Notes under the pieces: model-generated
Databases searched by the model: none
Told to the model about the DNA's origin: nothing
The model's input: only the letters and a program-made list of their open reading frames with translations
Assembly: GCF_947623445.1 (NCBI RefSeq)
Contig: NC_135244.1
Coordinates: 6,510,001 to 6,574,000 of the forward strand
Source of the DNA: Clavelina lepadiformis
Taxonomy: Eukaryota > Chordata > Ascidiacea > Aplousobranchia > Clavelinidae
DNA length: 64,000 bases
Direction of reading: 5' to 3'
Part shown: in pieces, positions 12,301 to 24,500 of the stretch
Position numbering within the stretch: position 1 is the first letter of the stretch
Layout: each line of letters opens with the position of its first letter
Program-made: the position numbers and the translations under genes

Positions 12301-15300
12301 GTAAATAAAATGAAATCTATCTTTCCTATGAGGTTAGTGACACATACAAAACCAAATATTGATGAATCAGACTAAAACGCCTAGCTAAGCGCGTTAACCT
12401 AACCTGTGTAAGATAAATTGTATCCTTAAAAACTTGAGTAGAATTGCCGACATTTGGCATATTAAAGTGCATAGCAATCTGATTAAGCATTTCTTGGTTG
12501 CCTGTGGCATGATGTTGACGATGATCTGACCAATTAGAGTTCATCTTCCGGTCTTCAGCAACCGTCACTGGCACGATGGTTTCAAAAGACGGCCATGACT
12601 GAAAGCCATATTCTGACGCAAACCTGGATAGTTTGCAGTTATTTGAGTTAATAGCAGTGAAAATAGAAGCTGGAAATTCATCATCAGTAACGAATGACTA
12701 CATTTTCCATTACTAGCATTGCACACCGTGTTGCTGGGTACTTTGTGATGTCCAAGCAATCATCATTGTAATTGTAATAATGGACATCTCCATTGTTAGG
12801 GTCATATGGATTCTTGGCGACCCAACCTTCCTGCTTTGTCTCGAGGCCATTGCTCGGGCTTGAAGTGGCAAATGGCCGAGTGGTGTCCAAGCTTTTTACC
12901 GTTTTATGTACGGTGTCTAATACAGTGAATTTTTGCGTTAAACATAAAACCTGAAATAGATTGCAGTGTTTGGGATACTTACCAACGTATAGCGACAAAT
13001 AGTCTTGCTTATAACGGTCAAAGTGCTCAGTGGTATTGTACCAGTCTGTGGATAAAGCAGCTTCATTTTCATTATTTCCTGCCCAGATCACAATGGATGG
13101 ATGGTGTTTCAGAGACCACATAGCTTGGTCAATTTCCTACAAAATGTTAGAGAATGAATTAAATCTTGAGCAAAAAAAAACTTATTTTCATATCAAAAAT
13201 ACTAATAATACTCAGACTTAGAATGTCAACTACCTATTAGTAATGAAACGTAGTTGTGATTGTGACAAAATACATTGCTTACTGCTTCAGCCTTCAACAC
13301 TAAGGAGTATCATGTAATTTTTTGTTGACTACATAAGACGTATGTATGAGTACTTCGCTTTAGTTTGGTCCAGTAATATGTATGTTATATTATTTACAAA
13401 GTAGCGTAGCTGAAATTGCGCAAACGGTATGAGGGAAAGACTTGGATGCCGACCAAAAAAAGAGATTTAATCAAAACTCTCACGCTTTTGGGGGATTTCC
13501 CGAAAGTAATGGGATATTATATTAGTGAATAGGGATGCGCCGATACGAACCCAAAACCGAACAGAATCGCCGAAAATCGCCTTTATGGAAGATTCGGGCG
13601 AACACGAATACCAACAATAGCGAACCCGAATGCAATATTACTTATAAATTTACTGACTTTTGTTAAAAATTATGATCTAATTTCCCGACAAAGCTAAACT
13701 AGAGTCAGCAGTACTTATAATGAAGGTCGTTTTCCTAACGATTTTGCTTTTTCAATCGTTTTTTAAACACTATTTTTCGAAAGAAAGCAATTTGTTTATC
13801 GATTACATCATGTTACAAGTAAGACTTGACAAATTTTGGATGAAATTTTATTGTTTGGTTCTAATACGAATAGACTCGGGATTCGTTCGTGTCGACCTTT
13901 ATGATATTCGGTTTCGCACGAACCCGAATAATCTTCCTCACGGCACATCGCTATTCGTGGATTCTTTCTTGTTGGAGTGGCCCTATTGTGTGATAACGGA
14001 TGACTCTGTTTGCAGTAAACATTGAGCACAATACTGTACCTGCACCATTTCGGTTTGGTAAACCACCTGTTGTTGGCAAGTGGTAAATGAACTTTTCTTA
14101 ATAATATTTTGGGATTAATTCGTTTGCAAAATTAAACATTTAACGCTTTGCCAAACATTTAAACGAACAAAAGTTAAACATTTCCCCTCTAAGATTTACT
14201 AATTTTAATTGCCAAAACTTGCTATTCGTCGTGATACATTGGTAAAAAACAAAACAGTTTAATTGATGTACGTGCTCATCAACTCGTGCCTGCCGAAGTC
14301 ATTGACTAGCGGTTTAGAAACTACGCAACGTTCCGAAGTGCACTACCGTTTAATTAGAACAACTATGTGTTTTGACCTAGTGCCACGGTTCGCACAAGCA
14401 TTTCCAGTAACAAACATTGTTAACAACAGTTGGTTTTAAACAGTGGTTTAAAAGGTCAAAACGTAACGTAATTATCCTTTAAACAAAGTAATAAATTTCC
14501 AGGCGAATCTTTTCTAAATTTATCATAAACAAATTTAGAAGATGGCCTACAAAATAAATACAAATTTGTCAGAAACAAAAATACACTTGCACACGCCGTT
14601 AAATGGATTGATACTGAGTGAGGATAAAAACAAAAGCTTGGCTTCAAAGATTTCGAAAAACAGAAACGACGTACAAGAAAGCAAAATAATAAAAATCACG
14701 TGGAAGTGGTGGTATCGTTGTGCTGCGTGAGACTTCGCTGGAAGGAAACAGGCTAACGGTATTAGGACAGATGTTTTTACCGGTATTGGGCCACTTTTCC
14801 TAATACCTCTTTCTACACCATTTTATATAGGTATTAATATATCCTACCTGAGTTACATTTGAGAGGAAGTTATCGGTAGCAGGATACATTGCACAAGCAA
14901 ACATGAAGTCTTGCCACAACATGATACCAAGGCGATCAGCTGCTAAATAAAACTCTTCATTCTCATACACTCCGCCACCCCACACTCGCAGCATATTCAT
15001 ATTTGCCGATTTTGCTGATTTCAGCAAATTTTCATACCTACGTACGAAAATATTGTATAGTCGTATTTGAAATTGCGTTTGCAAAATTGCACGAAAGTTT
15101 TAGTGAAATTACCTTTCAACTGTCACCCTATTGTTGAAAGCATCTGCTGGAATCCAGTTAGCACCTTTGGCAAAAATCGGCAAATCATTTATTCGAAAAT
15201 AGAAGCTTAGTCCAGTGCTGTCTTTAATTGCCTCTTGCACCAGTTCTACTTTGCGGAAACCAAACCTGAAACAAAAGGTAAACAGTCCAAAGTACTATAG

Positions 15301-18272
15301 CGGTTTACAACTTACGTTCATCACTTAAAGTAAGTACGTTTGGTAGTTACGATAGCATCGGCATTGCTTAAATCAGGTATGTCCAATTAAAATGCCTTAT
15401 TGAGCGAAAAATAAAGTCACTTTTTCAATAGGATCTGTGCATATGAAAATATATACTTACTGCACATCAAAAAGTTTAAAACTTTTTTGGAAAAAATTAG
15501 TAAATCACGAAAATGTTTAGATGGCAGTTTTTTTGTGTCAATTTAAAGATTTCGACATTTAAGCACGTCAGCACGCACTTCGATTCAAGATAGAATCGAT
15601 GTTGTCGTTAATTCCCGTCGGTCATAATTTTCTGGACAACTGTTTTCTGCCAAATTAAGACAAGTTGTCATCATACATTTCGTGCGTAAAAATAATCCCA
15701 ACAATCTTTAACCGGGCCGCATGCGGTTTGCGGGCAGGACATAGCTGGTTTAAACTATACGGATACCATTATCAGTTTTCAATATGTGTGGGATAAATAG
15801 GTACAACATATAAATGCGCGACATATGCATATGTGGAACAATGCAGTTTATTTTCATACAAACTTGATGATAATTTATGAAAACAAACTAACATAAAGTG
15901 CTTATGACTTTGGTCATCACCAAGTGATGAATGGAATGATACTGAAATGTTGTAAAGCTTTTGGTCACCATATCCATTAGGCCACCATCTCTCAAAGTCC
16001 ACCTGCGAAAAGCAGGTTGCTTTTGTTCATAAATACACATTCCATCTCAAAAGAAAATAAACATTTGCATATACAAATGTAAAGATAATCATAACGTCAC
16101 AACTTAAAAGCTATAAGTACATTTACTTACATCAGAGAAGTCAATACTAAAGCTTTTGTCTGTAATTTCAGTTTGGGTCCTTTGCAAAGTTATATTAGAA
16201 AAGATCTTCTCGACGTTAAGCTCAGGAACACTAATGCTAACATTCCCATACAAAGGTAAGTGATTTGCAAACATTACCAGCAAAAACCGAACATCAACAT
16301 TCAACATGTGGTTGTCTGAATTAAAACAAAACATTGGTTCCCAGATCACATTCTAAAATAAACAAGAGATTTATGTTTTGCAACAATTGCAATTTTAACA
16401 ATTGATCAGCTTTAGTCATACTTTTGTTCATATTGTTACATACCCCAGTCAAAAATTGCAGTCGCACGCCTAATTACAGCATAATTAAGAGACATTAAGT
16501 AAACAGGTTTCCATATCCCCTGAGTGGCAAAGGCAGGTCCCCAATCCCAGCTAAAAGAGCTCTGTTCTTTTCTGCAAACAGCAGTTTAAGTAAATAAACG
16601 AAGCAAATGATATGACTTTTAGGTTACTGAATTGGTCGGTTCAGTGTAAGCTCAAGGGCAATTCATTTTAGTTAAAATGATTCCAAGTTGAAAACATGTA
16701 AATTGATTGTTATAGATCATGCTTCTGGATTATCAAAATTTTTGTAATAAACATAACAAAGACAGAGTACAATAACATCCTGTTTAAGTTCGCATCTTGA
16801 ATCTGACCAGTTTATGCGAACTTAGGTGAAAGGTGTGCACTTGACAGTTATGGCTATGTAAATACAGTAGCTTTACATTAGGCGTATATTATTACATAAT
16901 GTATATTTCAGCAAAACTTGGGGTGTTGATCAGTATCCATTCAAAACTGATGCATGTCTCAACTGAAGTCGGCCTAACGTTTTTGTAAGTACAATGAATT
17001 AAAACTGTAATATAATCATAGTTGCATCTCAAAGTAGAAAACAGAAGGGGGTATGTAATCTTTTCGGAAGCTGATATCTGAGGTAAATACTGTAGGCTAA
17101 ATTATAATGGTAACCATCCTGTGCAATAAAATTTTCATCTCTTTGTTTATTTTGTAAATACCAATAAATTGCTGAAAAAGTTTAATCTAGATTTTGTGAT
17201 AAATTTTTGCGTACTTAACTGGGATGGGAACTTAAATGTGTGCAAACTGGGATATCACTGTATGGGATAGTCAATAACAATGGCATAGTTACTTCTCTGT
17301 AACAGCCTAAAGAAAACTGATTGCAATATCAAATAAATAAGTAACACTTTAAAAGTTTGTTTGTTTGTTTGTTTGTTAGTTCTGTTTAGCAAGAGTCTGA
17401 AAGTCCCACCTAATTAAATTGACATGGCAGAATCCATGTTGCACGTCTGGAGGACAGTCAGGTGGAATATCATACGACAATGTATTGGCAACATTTTGAA
17501 CATACCTCACCGCAGATGAAAGCGATACTTCCAGCATATTAAAATTTGTTTGTAGTAAACCAGTGACATTGAAACCCTGAGCATAAAACTCAATTGAAAT
17601 ATATGATAACTTATTATCCGAATCACAATGCAATGCAAAATAAACACAGAAATCTCTGGCACCAAACATTGATCTTAATTTGACTTACATAGGTGACAAA
17701 CATATTGTAAGATTTCCCCAAAACTCTACCATTCAGTGTAATAGTAGCCACAGTGTCAAGACCTTCAAATATCAACCATTGCTCATAGGTATTCATAATT
17801 GCATCGTCCACTTTGAATGTTCTAGAATATCGCCAGTCAGATTCAGCAATCCACTTCAGACTTGCATCATTAAATCTGTAATATGGGTCCTGAAACACAT
17901 TACATACAAATAAGTATATACAAACAAGTTGGAAAACAAGGAATTCCTATAAGTAGTCATAAAACAGTAAACATTACTATTAAATACACCATGTTATATT
18001 TAGTTTACGATCTGTGCAGTATTTATAAAAATAATTAATTATACATGTGTTAAATTATTTGGTTGATTTGTAATCCAGTCCGTGTGTACACATCCAGGCA
18101 CTTGGGTTTTCAAAAGGGACAAAATAATTTTAGAAGGCGGTGTAGTTCCAGACGCAGTCCACTGGTTTCCACCCAGATCTTGAAATGCAACACTTGCACT
18201 TGCATATTTGGCAGAAATAAACACTGTCACAGTAAAAAGTTGAAAACAGAAAAACAAAATTGACTTCCACAT
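9359..18272 (-). CDS. MANBA: Beta-mannosidase (GH2), 18 coding exons, with C-terminal transmembrane segment
   Basis: Hydrolyses terminal beta-mannose from N-glycan fragments in lysosomes. Exons: 18272-18045, 17889-17689, 17576-17410, 16571-16444, 16352-16131, 16002-15893, 15265-15113, 15037-14848, 13136-12983, 12916-12727, 12623-12404, 12077-11933, 11595-11315, 10980-10870, 10663-10564, 10398-10255, 10060-9907 and 9590-9359. The product is about 1042 aa, against roughly 880 in mammals. A signal peptide opens it, then the GH2 sugar-binding domain ([34 protein letters not shown]). The barrel carries the acid/base Glu in [11 protein letters not shown] (about residue 489) and the nucleophile Glu in [13 protein letters not shown] (about 585). 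[17 protein letters not shown] is also conserved. The mammalian protein ends near SLYDIY; here two more exons add a hydrophobic helix (about 943-965) and a basic cytosolic tail. All junctions keep frame except exon 4/5, which is one base out at a GGGG run. Confidence 0.96.
13530..13953. mobile_element. Non-autonomous hAT-type element in a MANBA intron
   Basis: The left end TAGGGATGCGCCGATACGAA is mirrored by the right end, which reads TAGCGATGTGCCGTGAGG on the other strand. The inside is rich in CGAACCCGAA and ATTCGG inverted motifs. Flanks TTAGTGAA (13522-13529) and TTCGTGGA (13954-13961) match at 6 of 8 positions, as expected for an old 8-bp duplication. No transposase coding remains. Confidence 0.65.
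17357..17376. repeat. Short (GTTT)n microsatellite
   Basis: Five direct GTTT units lie in the intron just downstream of the third MANBA coding exon, next to its donor side. Confidence 0.8.
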
Positions 18273-19373
18273 TTTAATGGCCTTTCACTTAAACATCTGA
18301 TATTTTGGCAAATTCCCCTAAATTCCCCAATATTGTAGCACCTAGGTCCTAACCTAGACAATACCGAAACATAAGTATTGCAGCAATTCACATGTCTAGA
18401 TTAAAACAACAGACAGCGACAAATAAATGCTTAGTTTTGCTTTGATACCAATACTTGCATTAAGTTGCATGTGAAGTTAGTTAATGGCAATCTCATTCCA
18501 ATAGTAGACTGTCTGGAACGTTAGTTTGTATTGGCCAAAGCTTTCATCTATGACATAAACTTTCCATTACGGAATATAATTGGTGCAATCAGTTATTATG
18601 ACACCATAGAAAATCAGGGTCCAGGTCAACTATAAACGCCCACACCAGGTATGAGTAATGAAGGATTATGACATCATCACTGTTTTCCATCCAGGCTTTC
18701 ATACGAAGAAAGTTATATAAGAATAATAAGCTAAGCTATGTAAGAAATCTTTCTTATCTTAGCAACTTGCACAATGCAATCCTCATTCAAATATAGTAAA
18801 TTTTTTGCATTGTAAAAATCCATCTAAGCAATTACTCTAAAAACAGCTTTATCATTTTGGCACCAACATATAATAAAGCTTAAAGACAACATTACATACA
18901 TTATGCAGCATTTTTGTTCCAGTTTTTCTGAATCATATTCTGTTTAACAAGCAAAATTAATTACCGCTACTTTTAATCAATGAATACGCGTTTGTTGTGC
19001 AAACTATTGAGAAAAGTGGAAGGTATTTCAGAAAGAAAAACTCTTTTCCACCATTTTCACTTTAGTACCTTGAGCACCGACTGTTTTCTACTATTAAGTT
19101 AAGTTTACATCAGACAAAAATAACCGGTTTCTTGTCTGGTGGGCAGGTAGATCCAGACCGGAAAGTTTGCAAACTGATACATGATATGTTAAATCCACAT
19201 GCACTTAAACTTTGGTGCTTGTTGCTTCTGATTTATCCATCCAAAATGGAAAACTTTCTAATCCGGTGATAGGTAAGAACTATAGGTTGCAAAGTATCTA
19301 AAGAGCGTACAAAATATGCACTCACTGCACATTAACCTTTTGCACTTGTTAAGCCTAGGCTATATGGAAAGGT

Positions 19374-19443
19374 GGGGTCTAGTGCTGTTTACAAAATGCA
19401 CAACCAGATGACATCACCATTTGAGTAGTTGGGGTCTAGTATA
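19374..19443 (-). repeat. Dispersed repeat, copy 1 (partner at 48432-48500)
   Basis: Read on the minus strand, it begins TATACTAGACCCCAACTACT and continues with a GTGATGTCATCTGGTTGTGCA block. The plus strand at 48432 on reads TATACTAGGCCCCAGCTACT and then GTGACGTCATTTGGTTGTACA. The two are clearly homologous over about 60 bp and lie in opposite orientation. Confidence 0.7.
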
Positions 19444-19482
19444 CAAAGGCACCCTGTGGTTGTGCACTTGTATACTAGACCC
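19432..19482. repeat. Perfect 15-bp inverted repeat (fold-back)
   Basis: GGGTCTAGTATACAA at 19432-19446 is perfectly complementary to TTGTATACTAGACCC at 19468-19482, with a 21-base spacer. It overlaps the end of the dispersed repeat, so it may be part of a small DNA transposon rather than a terminator or an RNA structure. Confidence 0.75.
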
Positions 19483-20324
19483 GATTGTTATTGTTAGCAA
19501 TCGCAACAAAAAATATCTGCTGTTGGTCACTTCATCCTGTTCTGCTTCAGTTTTCTGCCGACTATGTCCAATCACAGCCCTGCTGTGCGCCGGCTGAGTA
19601 TCTTCAAGATTTATCTGTTGCACGCTTCACTGCACTTTGCATTTAAAGCCAATCACGTGATGTGCAATCAGCAAAGTTGAAGAGATTGCTTCTGAAGCAT
19701 CTGGCCACACAAAGTACGTAATCGAATAGTCGAGCAAACGCACACTAGAATCGATTTATTTGCTGTATCGGAGCTGCTTTACTTGAGTTACGGTAAGGAC
19801 TTGACTAGAGTAACATTTTTGTCGTACTTGAAAGTACTCCAATGCTAATGTCCCAGTATTCGATTGTACGTGATAGTTATTAAAGTAGGCTACTTAATTG
19901 GGAACTTGTTTATCAATTTTTTTAGTTTATTTGTTATTGCATATTAAGTTTTCCTTCGTCCGACTGCATGGGTACGATTGAAACCTTTCCAATTTTAAAT
20001 TAAGACAGTCTTTTCTCCAGAAACCTGAGAGACCTGAAATTTCCTGACATCTCTGCATTTTTGTGTTAGATTATGCAGACTAAATTTCGGCAAAATATCT
20101 TTACACGTTGCCGAGATTGAGGATCGAGTTGTTTTACACCCTAAAGAGGCGGCATGGGTACAGTTGTACTCTTTCACATTTCGTATCGAAATGACGCCAG
20201 AATTCATAATACAAAGACAATTTTTTGAATGTTGAGTAAAACAGATTACAGAAATGGTTTATTTGATACAGAAATATGAAAGAAAACTTAATCGACGTGG
20301 CTTTAGTCCGTTTCACAAGTAATA

Positions 20325-20815
20325 CACCTTGTTCTTGTTAGTGTGTGTTCGTCGCAAACAGGCTGAACGCAAGCCACGCATCTTTTCCTGGTCTTACGTC
20401 GTTTTCGTTTCTGGTCTCAGCAGACATAGCAGCTGCCAACAATCGATGTAGCTCCACGACTTCCATGGGGTTCTTTGGAGTTAGTTGTTGTCCTTTCTGG
20501 CGGTGTCGCAGTGTGCCGTCCTAGAACCATTTCCACTGCAGCTCGAAGAAAACAGTTTCTCATCACCATCCGGTTGGTAGAGCAGGCTTCCACTGAAGGC
20601 ATACATAGCTGTTTCGCAAGATCTTTCGGAAAATTTCTCCGTTAGTCCTTTTTCCTGAACTCTGGGTTGTGTTCCCTGTACATGATAAACGACGCTAAGC
20701 CAGTGACGTCGATCGTGTTATACAAAAACGCCTAAGGCCAACGCAATGTCCGTCGTTTTACAGTGTACTCACCCAACATTTTGTCCACCCCACCTTTGGT
20801 TTTGTTATAATATCT
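20325..20815 (-). pseudogene. piggyBac transposase relict (C-terminal part)
   Basis: On the minus strand the frame opens with YYNKTKGGVDKMLGEYTVKR, the piggyBac YNxTKGGVDxMD signature. It continues through LRWP, FLYNTIDVTGLASFIMY and KDLAKQLCMPSV, and ends with a Cys-rich tail KTRKRCVACVQPVCDEHTLT like the piggyBac C-terminal zinc finger. Stops after LRWP, in the middle and before the Cys-rich tail, and at least one frame change, show it is dead. No terminal TTAA repeats were confirmed. It lies between the divergent MANBA and sulfotransferase genes. Confidence 0.85.
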
Positions 20816-21515
20816 TGTTACTGTAGAAGAGAAGGCAAAAATTGTTTTGTTTTTGCTGTGAACTAGCTTATTTAGAAAAAATTATGAATGATGGAGGAAG
20901 TAATTGATTTTTGGTTCGGAACGTGACGATATACTTACTTCGAACTTGAAAAAACTATTCGTAGATACGAAACAACAATCCTTTTAAGCATTTAAGTAAA
21001 TGTTGGTTTTCTAACCACAAATTAGTTTAGCACATTTCGTTACAAAGGTTTTAATTTATTTGCTTTGCAACAGTTTGGTGCCATGCTTCCTTACTGGGAT
21101 ACAGTATCGTAACGAACTTTCCATGATAGTGTTGAATACTAATGAATACGCTTTGATTTTTCTGATCACTGCTAAGTTAGTTTGGACTTTGGAGCATGTT
21201 GGCATTGAGGGTAATGATACTGGATGCAAATGCCACCCAGCAGCAGCTACCAGTATTCGGTCGCAACTAACTCCCTTCAGCGTAACACTTCTTACAGTCA
21301 GGGAAAAGCTAACGGACGTATCAGCTCCGTAACTATTTCCTGCCTAAATTATTCGACAGAACCCGACTGTCTAATTCATTGTAATACTGATGTGCTCATA
21401 TCACACATTCTTTCCAGTAACTAAGCGCTTTGTGCAGACTGCATGTTGCACACAGTACGCATGTTGCACAGGGATCATAACCTCAGGAATTTGTGGCAGG
21501 CAAAGCGTAATAGTC
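20816..21515. other. Upstream region of the sulfotransferase gene
   Basis: No coding sequence was recognised. It should carry the sulfotransferase promoter and 5' untranslated region. Short open frames here have no recognisable family. Confidence 0.4.
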
Positions 21516-24500
21516 ATGTTATACCGTGGCTTTATCAACTTGAAGAAAGCTTTTTTATTGGTATTAGCAGTAACCTTCATCTTGATATTAATTTTGAATA
21601 CATGGAGCCAGTTTGCTGTAGTAGCAAAACGAAGAAATTTTGTTTTAAACAAAGAAAGAATGCTGCCGTTTGCACAAGCCAGTAATTCCATGACAGTTCA
21701 TACAAGCGACAACATTGGATATACAGAAGACATGTTCATTGCAAATATGGCTGAGCGAATGCAGCAAAGAAAAGCGCAACTGAAACAAGCTTGTGAGAGT
21801 TTAGGTACAAGCCAGCCGGCACGTGCTTTCTGCTTGCATTGTTCTCGTTTATGATTACAAATATTATTGAATATCACATATCGTTTATTTGTCATTAAAT
21901 AGTTGGCTAGCTGTTATTTTCTTAAAACATTTTCTGCAGTGTACAATATGCATTTGTAAGATTTTTTCCAAGACTCACCGCAAATAAAGAAACACTGTAA
22001 ATTAATTTTTATGAAAAATCGTAGTATAGCATTTTGTAGAAAAATTAAGAAACTCCACTGGAAAGATTAAGACAAAGTAAAAGAAACCTTTCCTTTAGTT
22101 ACTTGCCATCCTGTTTTTAATGTAGTTTTAAATAAGTTACAATATGCATTCACTTGCCGTGATGCTTAGCAATTACTTAAAGTCACAAACTATGCTGGTC
22201 ATGCTACAATATGAGTCACAGATCAAAGTATCTTAAACAAGAATTTATTTACATTGTCATTTCATGTTATGAGACAAATCCCAACATCTAAAAAGTTTAG
22301 TTTTTAATTTTTCAGGACTACACGAAGACGAGAAGAGGTTATTAAGAATCAACTTTTCCAAAGAATATAAGTTTGCTTATTGCTACATTCCGAAAGTGGG
22401 CACTACCCATATGAAGGGCGTTTTGATGGAACTGAATGGCCATACGAATGTAAGTCATATAGGCTTATCTCTCTTATAGATTATTATTTTCTGTTACTTT
22501 AAACCTGGGTTATTCAACGGGGGCGACATTGTCCATCAAGGGGGAAATTGTGACAATTTTTGAAGCTGGGGGGCGATTTTATTTTTCAAAAGTGTGGAAG
22601 ACGTTGTTTCCATTGTCTTCCAAGTTGTGATTTTATAATTATGTATCCGTTATTTACCGCGCTATTATTGCATAACGTCATACTTGCTTTGTTTGTGATT
22701 ATTCTTTTTTTGTGATAATTTCAAAGCATATTGTATATCGCAAGAAGCAAATACATTCGTACAAAAATAATCATAGGGGCGATTTTGACCCAGAACTCCG
22801 AAAAGGTGGTGATTTCTCAAAAAAGGTTGAAGACCACTGCTTTAACCAATAAGCTTTCTGTGAACCATCAGCTTTATCAGTAAACAGCACTAATTATTAA
22901 GCGTAATTCTTGGTGCAGAACTGATAAGACTATTATTTGTGAAGTGCTTGAATATGTGGTGTTTAAACGCTTTGCTATTGTTGTATACAAAATGTTTCCT
23001 ATGACGTATTTTTAACTGGGTCAACTTTCGCAGAACTGCAAAACTATTTCTTTGTTCACACTTTTTGTTCAGAAATTGTTATTCTATGGACAATAACTAT
23101 ATGCTCGGCCGCACCGATTAAAGCTTACTTGGTTTGGAATAACACAATTGTCTACACTCTACAGTGATTTGCATACCGAATGCTAACAAAGGCCGACGAT
23201 TAATGAACGCGTGTACATTAAACACGCATACTGTAATTAAAACGACAATTAACAGTTTTGAAATCAGCTTACCTTTGTAGCCTACTGCGATATAAATCAT
23301 TGGAATTTGTTTGATTTTATGATATCTCGAATGATTTACTTTAACAAATCATCTGTAGTGGACACCTGACGACGTTCATATTTTGACGGCCAAGCGTTAT
23401 CTTTTCAAAGGCGAAAACTTGCCGGAGAGTTTTCGCAACTTCATCAAACTAATAGTTGTTCGCCATCCTTATGAGCGCATCATATCGTCATATAACGACA
23501 AAGTGGCCAATCCGCAAGAGAAAAAGTTCATAGAAAGATCAGGAATGATTCTAGAAAAATATGGAAATCAATCCAGACAAAGAGGTGAATTTATTTCGAC
23601 GCATTTTATTTTACAAATATGTTTGTTAGTTATATATATAAGTTAACAATGACGTACCTTGTAATTTTTACTTAATTCTTTCAGAAAAACGTAAAGTGCC
23701 TACTTTCGAAGAATTCATCGATTACCTTGTAGATGGAAATAATCAAGACGTAACATCTGGAGTTGAAAACCATTGGAATTCTTTCAATTCTATTTGTCAA
23801 CCATGTGCTATAGATTATGACGTCATTGCTCATCTAGAAACGATCGACGATGATTCTCGGTGAGGCCTATAATACATAATATGCAGTGATGTGCAGGCTT
23901 TTTTCTTGTTTTCATTCCAGAAAGTCAGTTTTAACAATTGTTTGCTGAATATGAGGCTATGATTTAAATTGTTGGGTTTGAGACTTGAATTGTCGCGATA
24001 TCCTGGATTCTTGGGATCGCGTATAGGCTACATACACCACAATAATCCCATTACACAAAAAATAGCATCACAAAAATTAATATTTGCCTGTGCAGCCTAT
24101 GCACTCTTTCTTGCAAGAAGCTTAGGTTTGGAGCTTCTAGTCTAGCAAGTAAACTGGTCTGTAGTTGAATTTCGTCGTAAATTTCATAGTATAAATTTCT
24201 TAAAGAGTTTTTAATAATTTACCAAGACTTGAACTTGCTTTAAACAAAAAGTCATTGTGAATTAGCTATTTTCAGGTAAGAAAACAACAGAGCTGGTGTT
24301 TACTGCAAAGTTTTGGATATAATCATATAGTTTTGTGAGCATCATGGCAGATTTTAACATAACCTCTTCGAAACTTTAGCCACCTTAGTGTTAGGTTTGA
24401 AAAGGCAAAATCAAGCTTGCAAAAGCTCATGTCAATAAATTAAAGTTAACTCTCAGTTTAAGGCGCTATCTATTCTGCTTTTGCTTTTAATTATCAGTTG

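Larger units (their letters stand above)
18273..20324. other. Intergenic region upstream of MANBA
   Basis: No coding exon was recognised. It lies between the divergent MANBA and sulfotransferase genes and should hold the MANBA promoter. The only clear structures are the fold-back at 19432-19482 and the dispersed repeat at 19374-19443. Confidence 0.5.

Noticed and set aside
12917-12982. Reading through from exon 9 or using the TTTCAG acceptor near 12952 in MANBA
   Set aside because: That acceptor leads to a stop in frame. Only the acceptor ending at 12917 (ctgtattag) joins [10 protein letters not shown] in frame.
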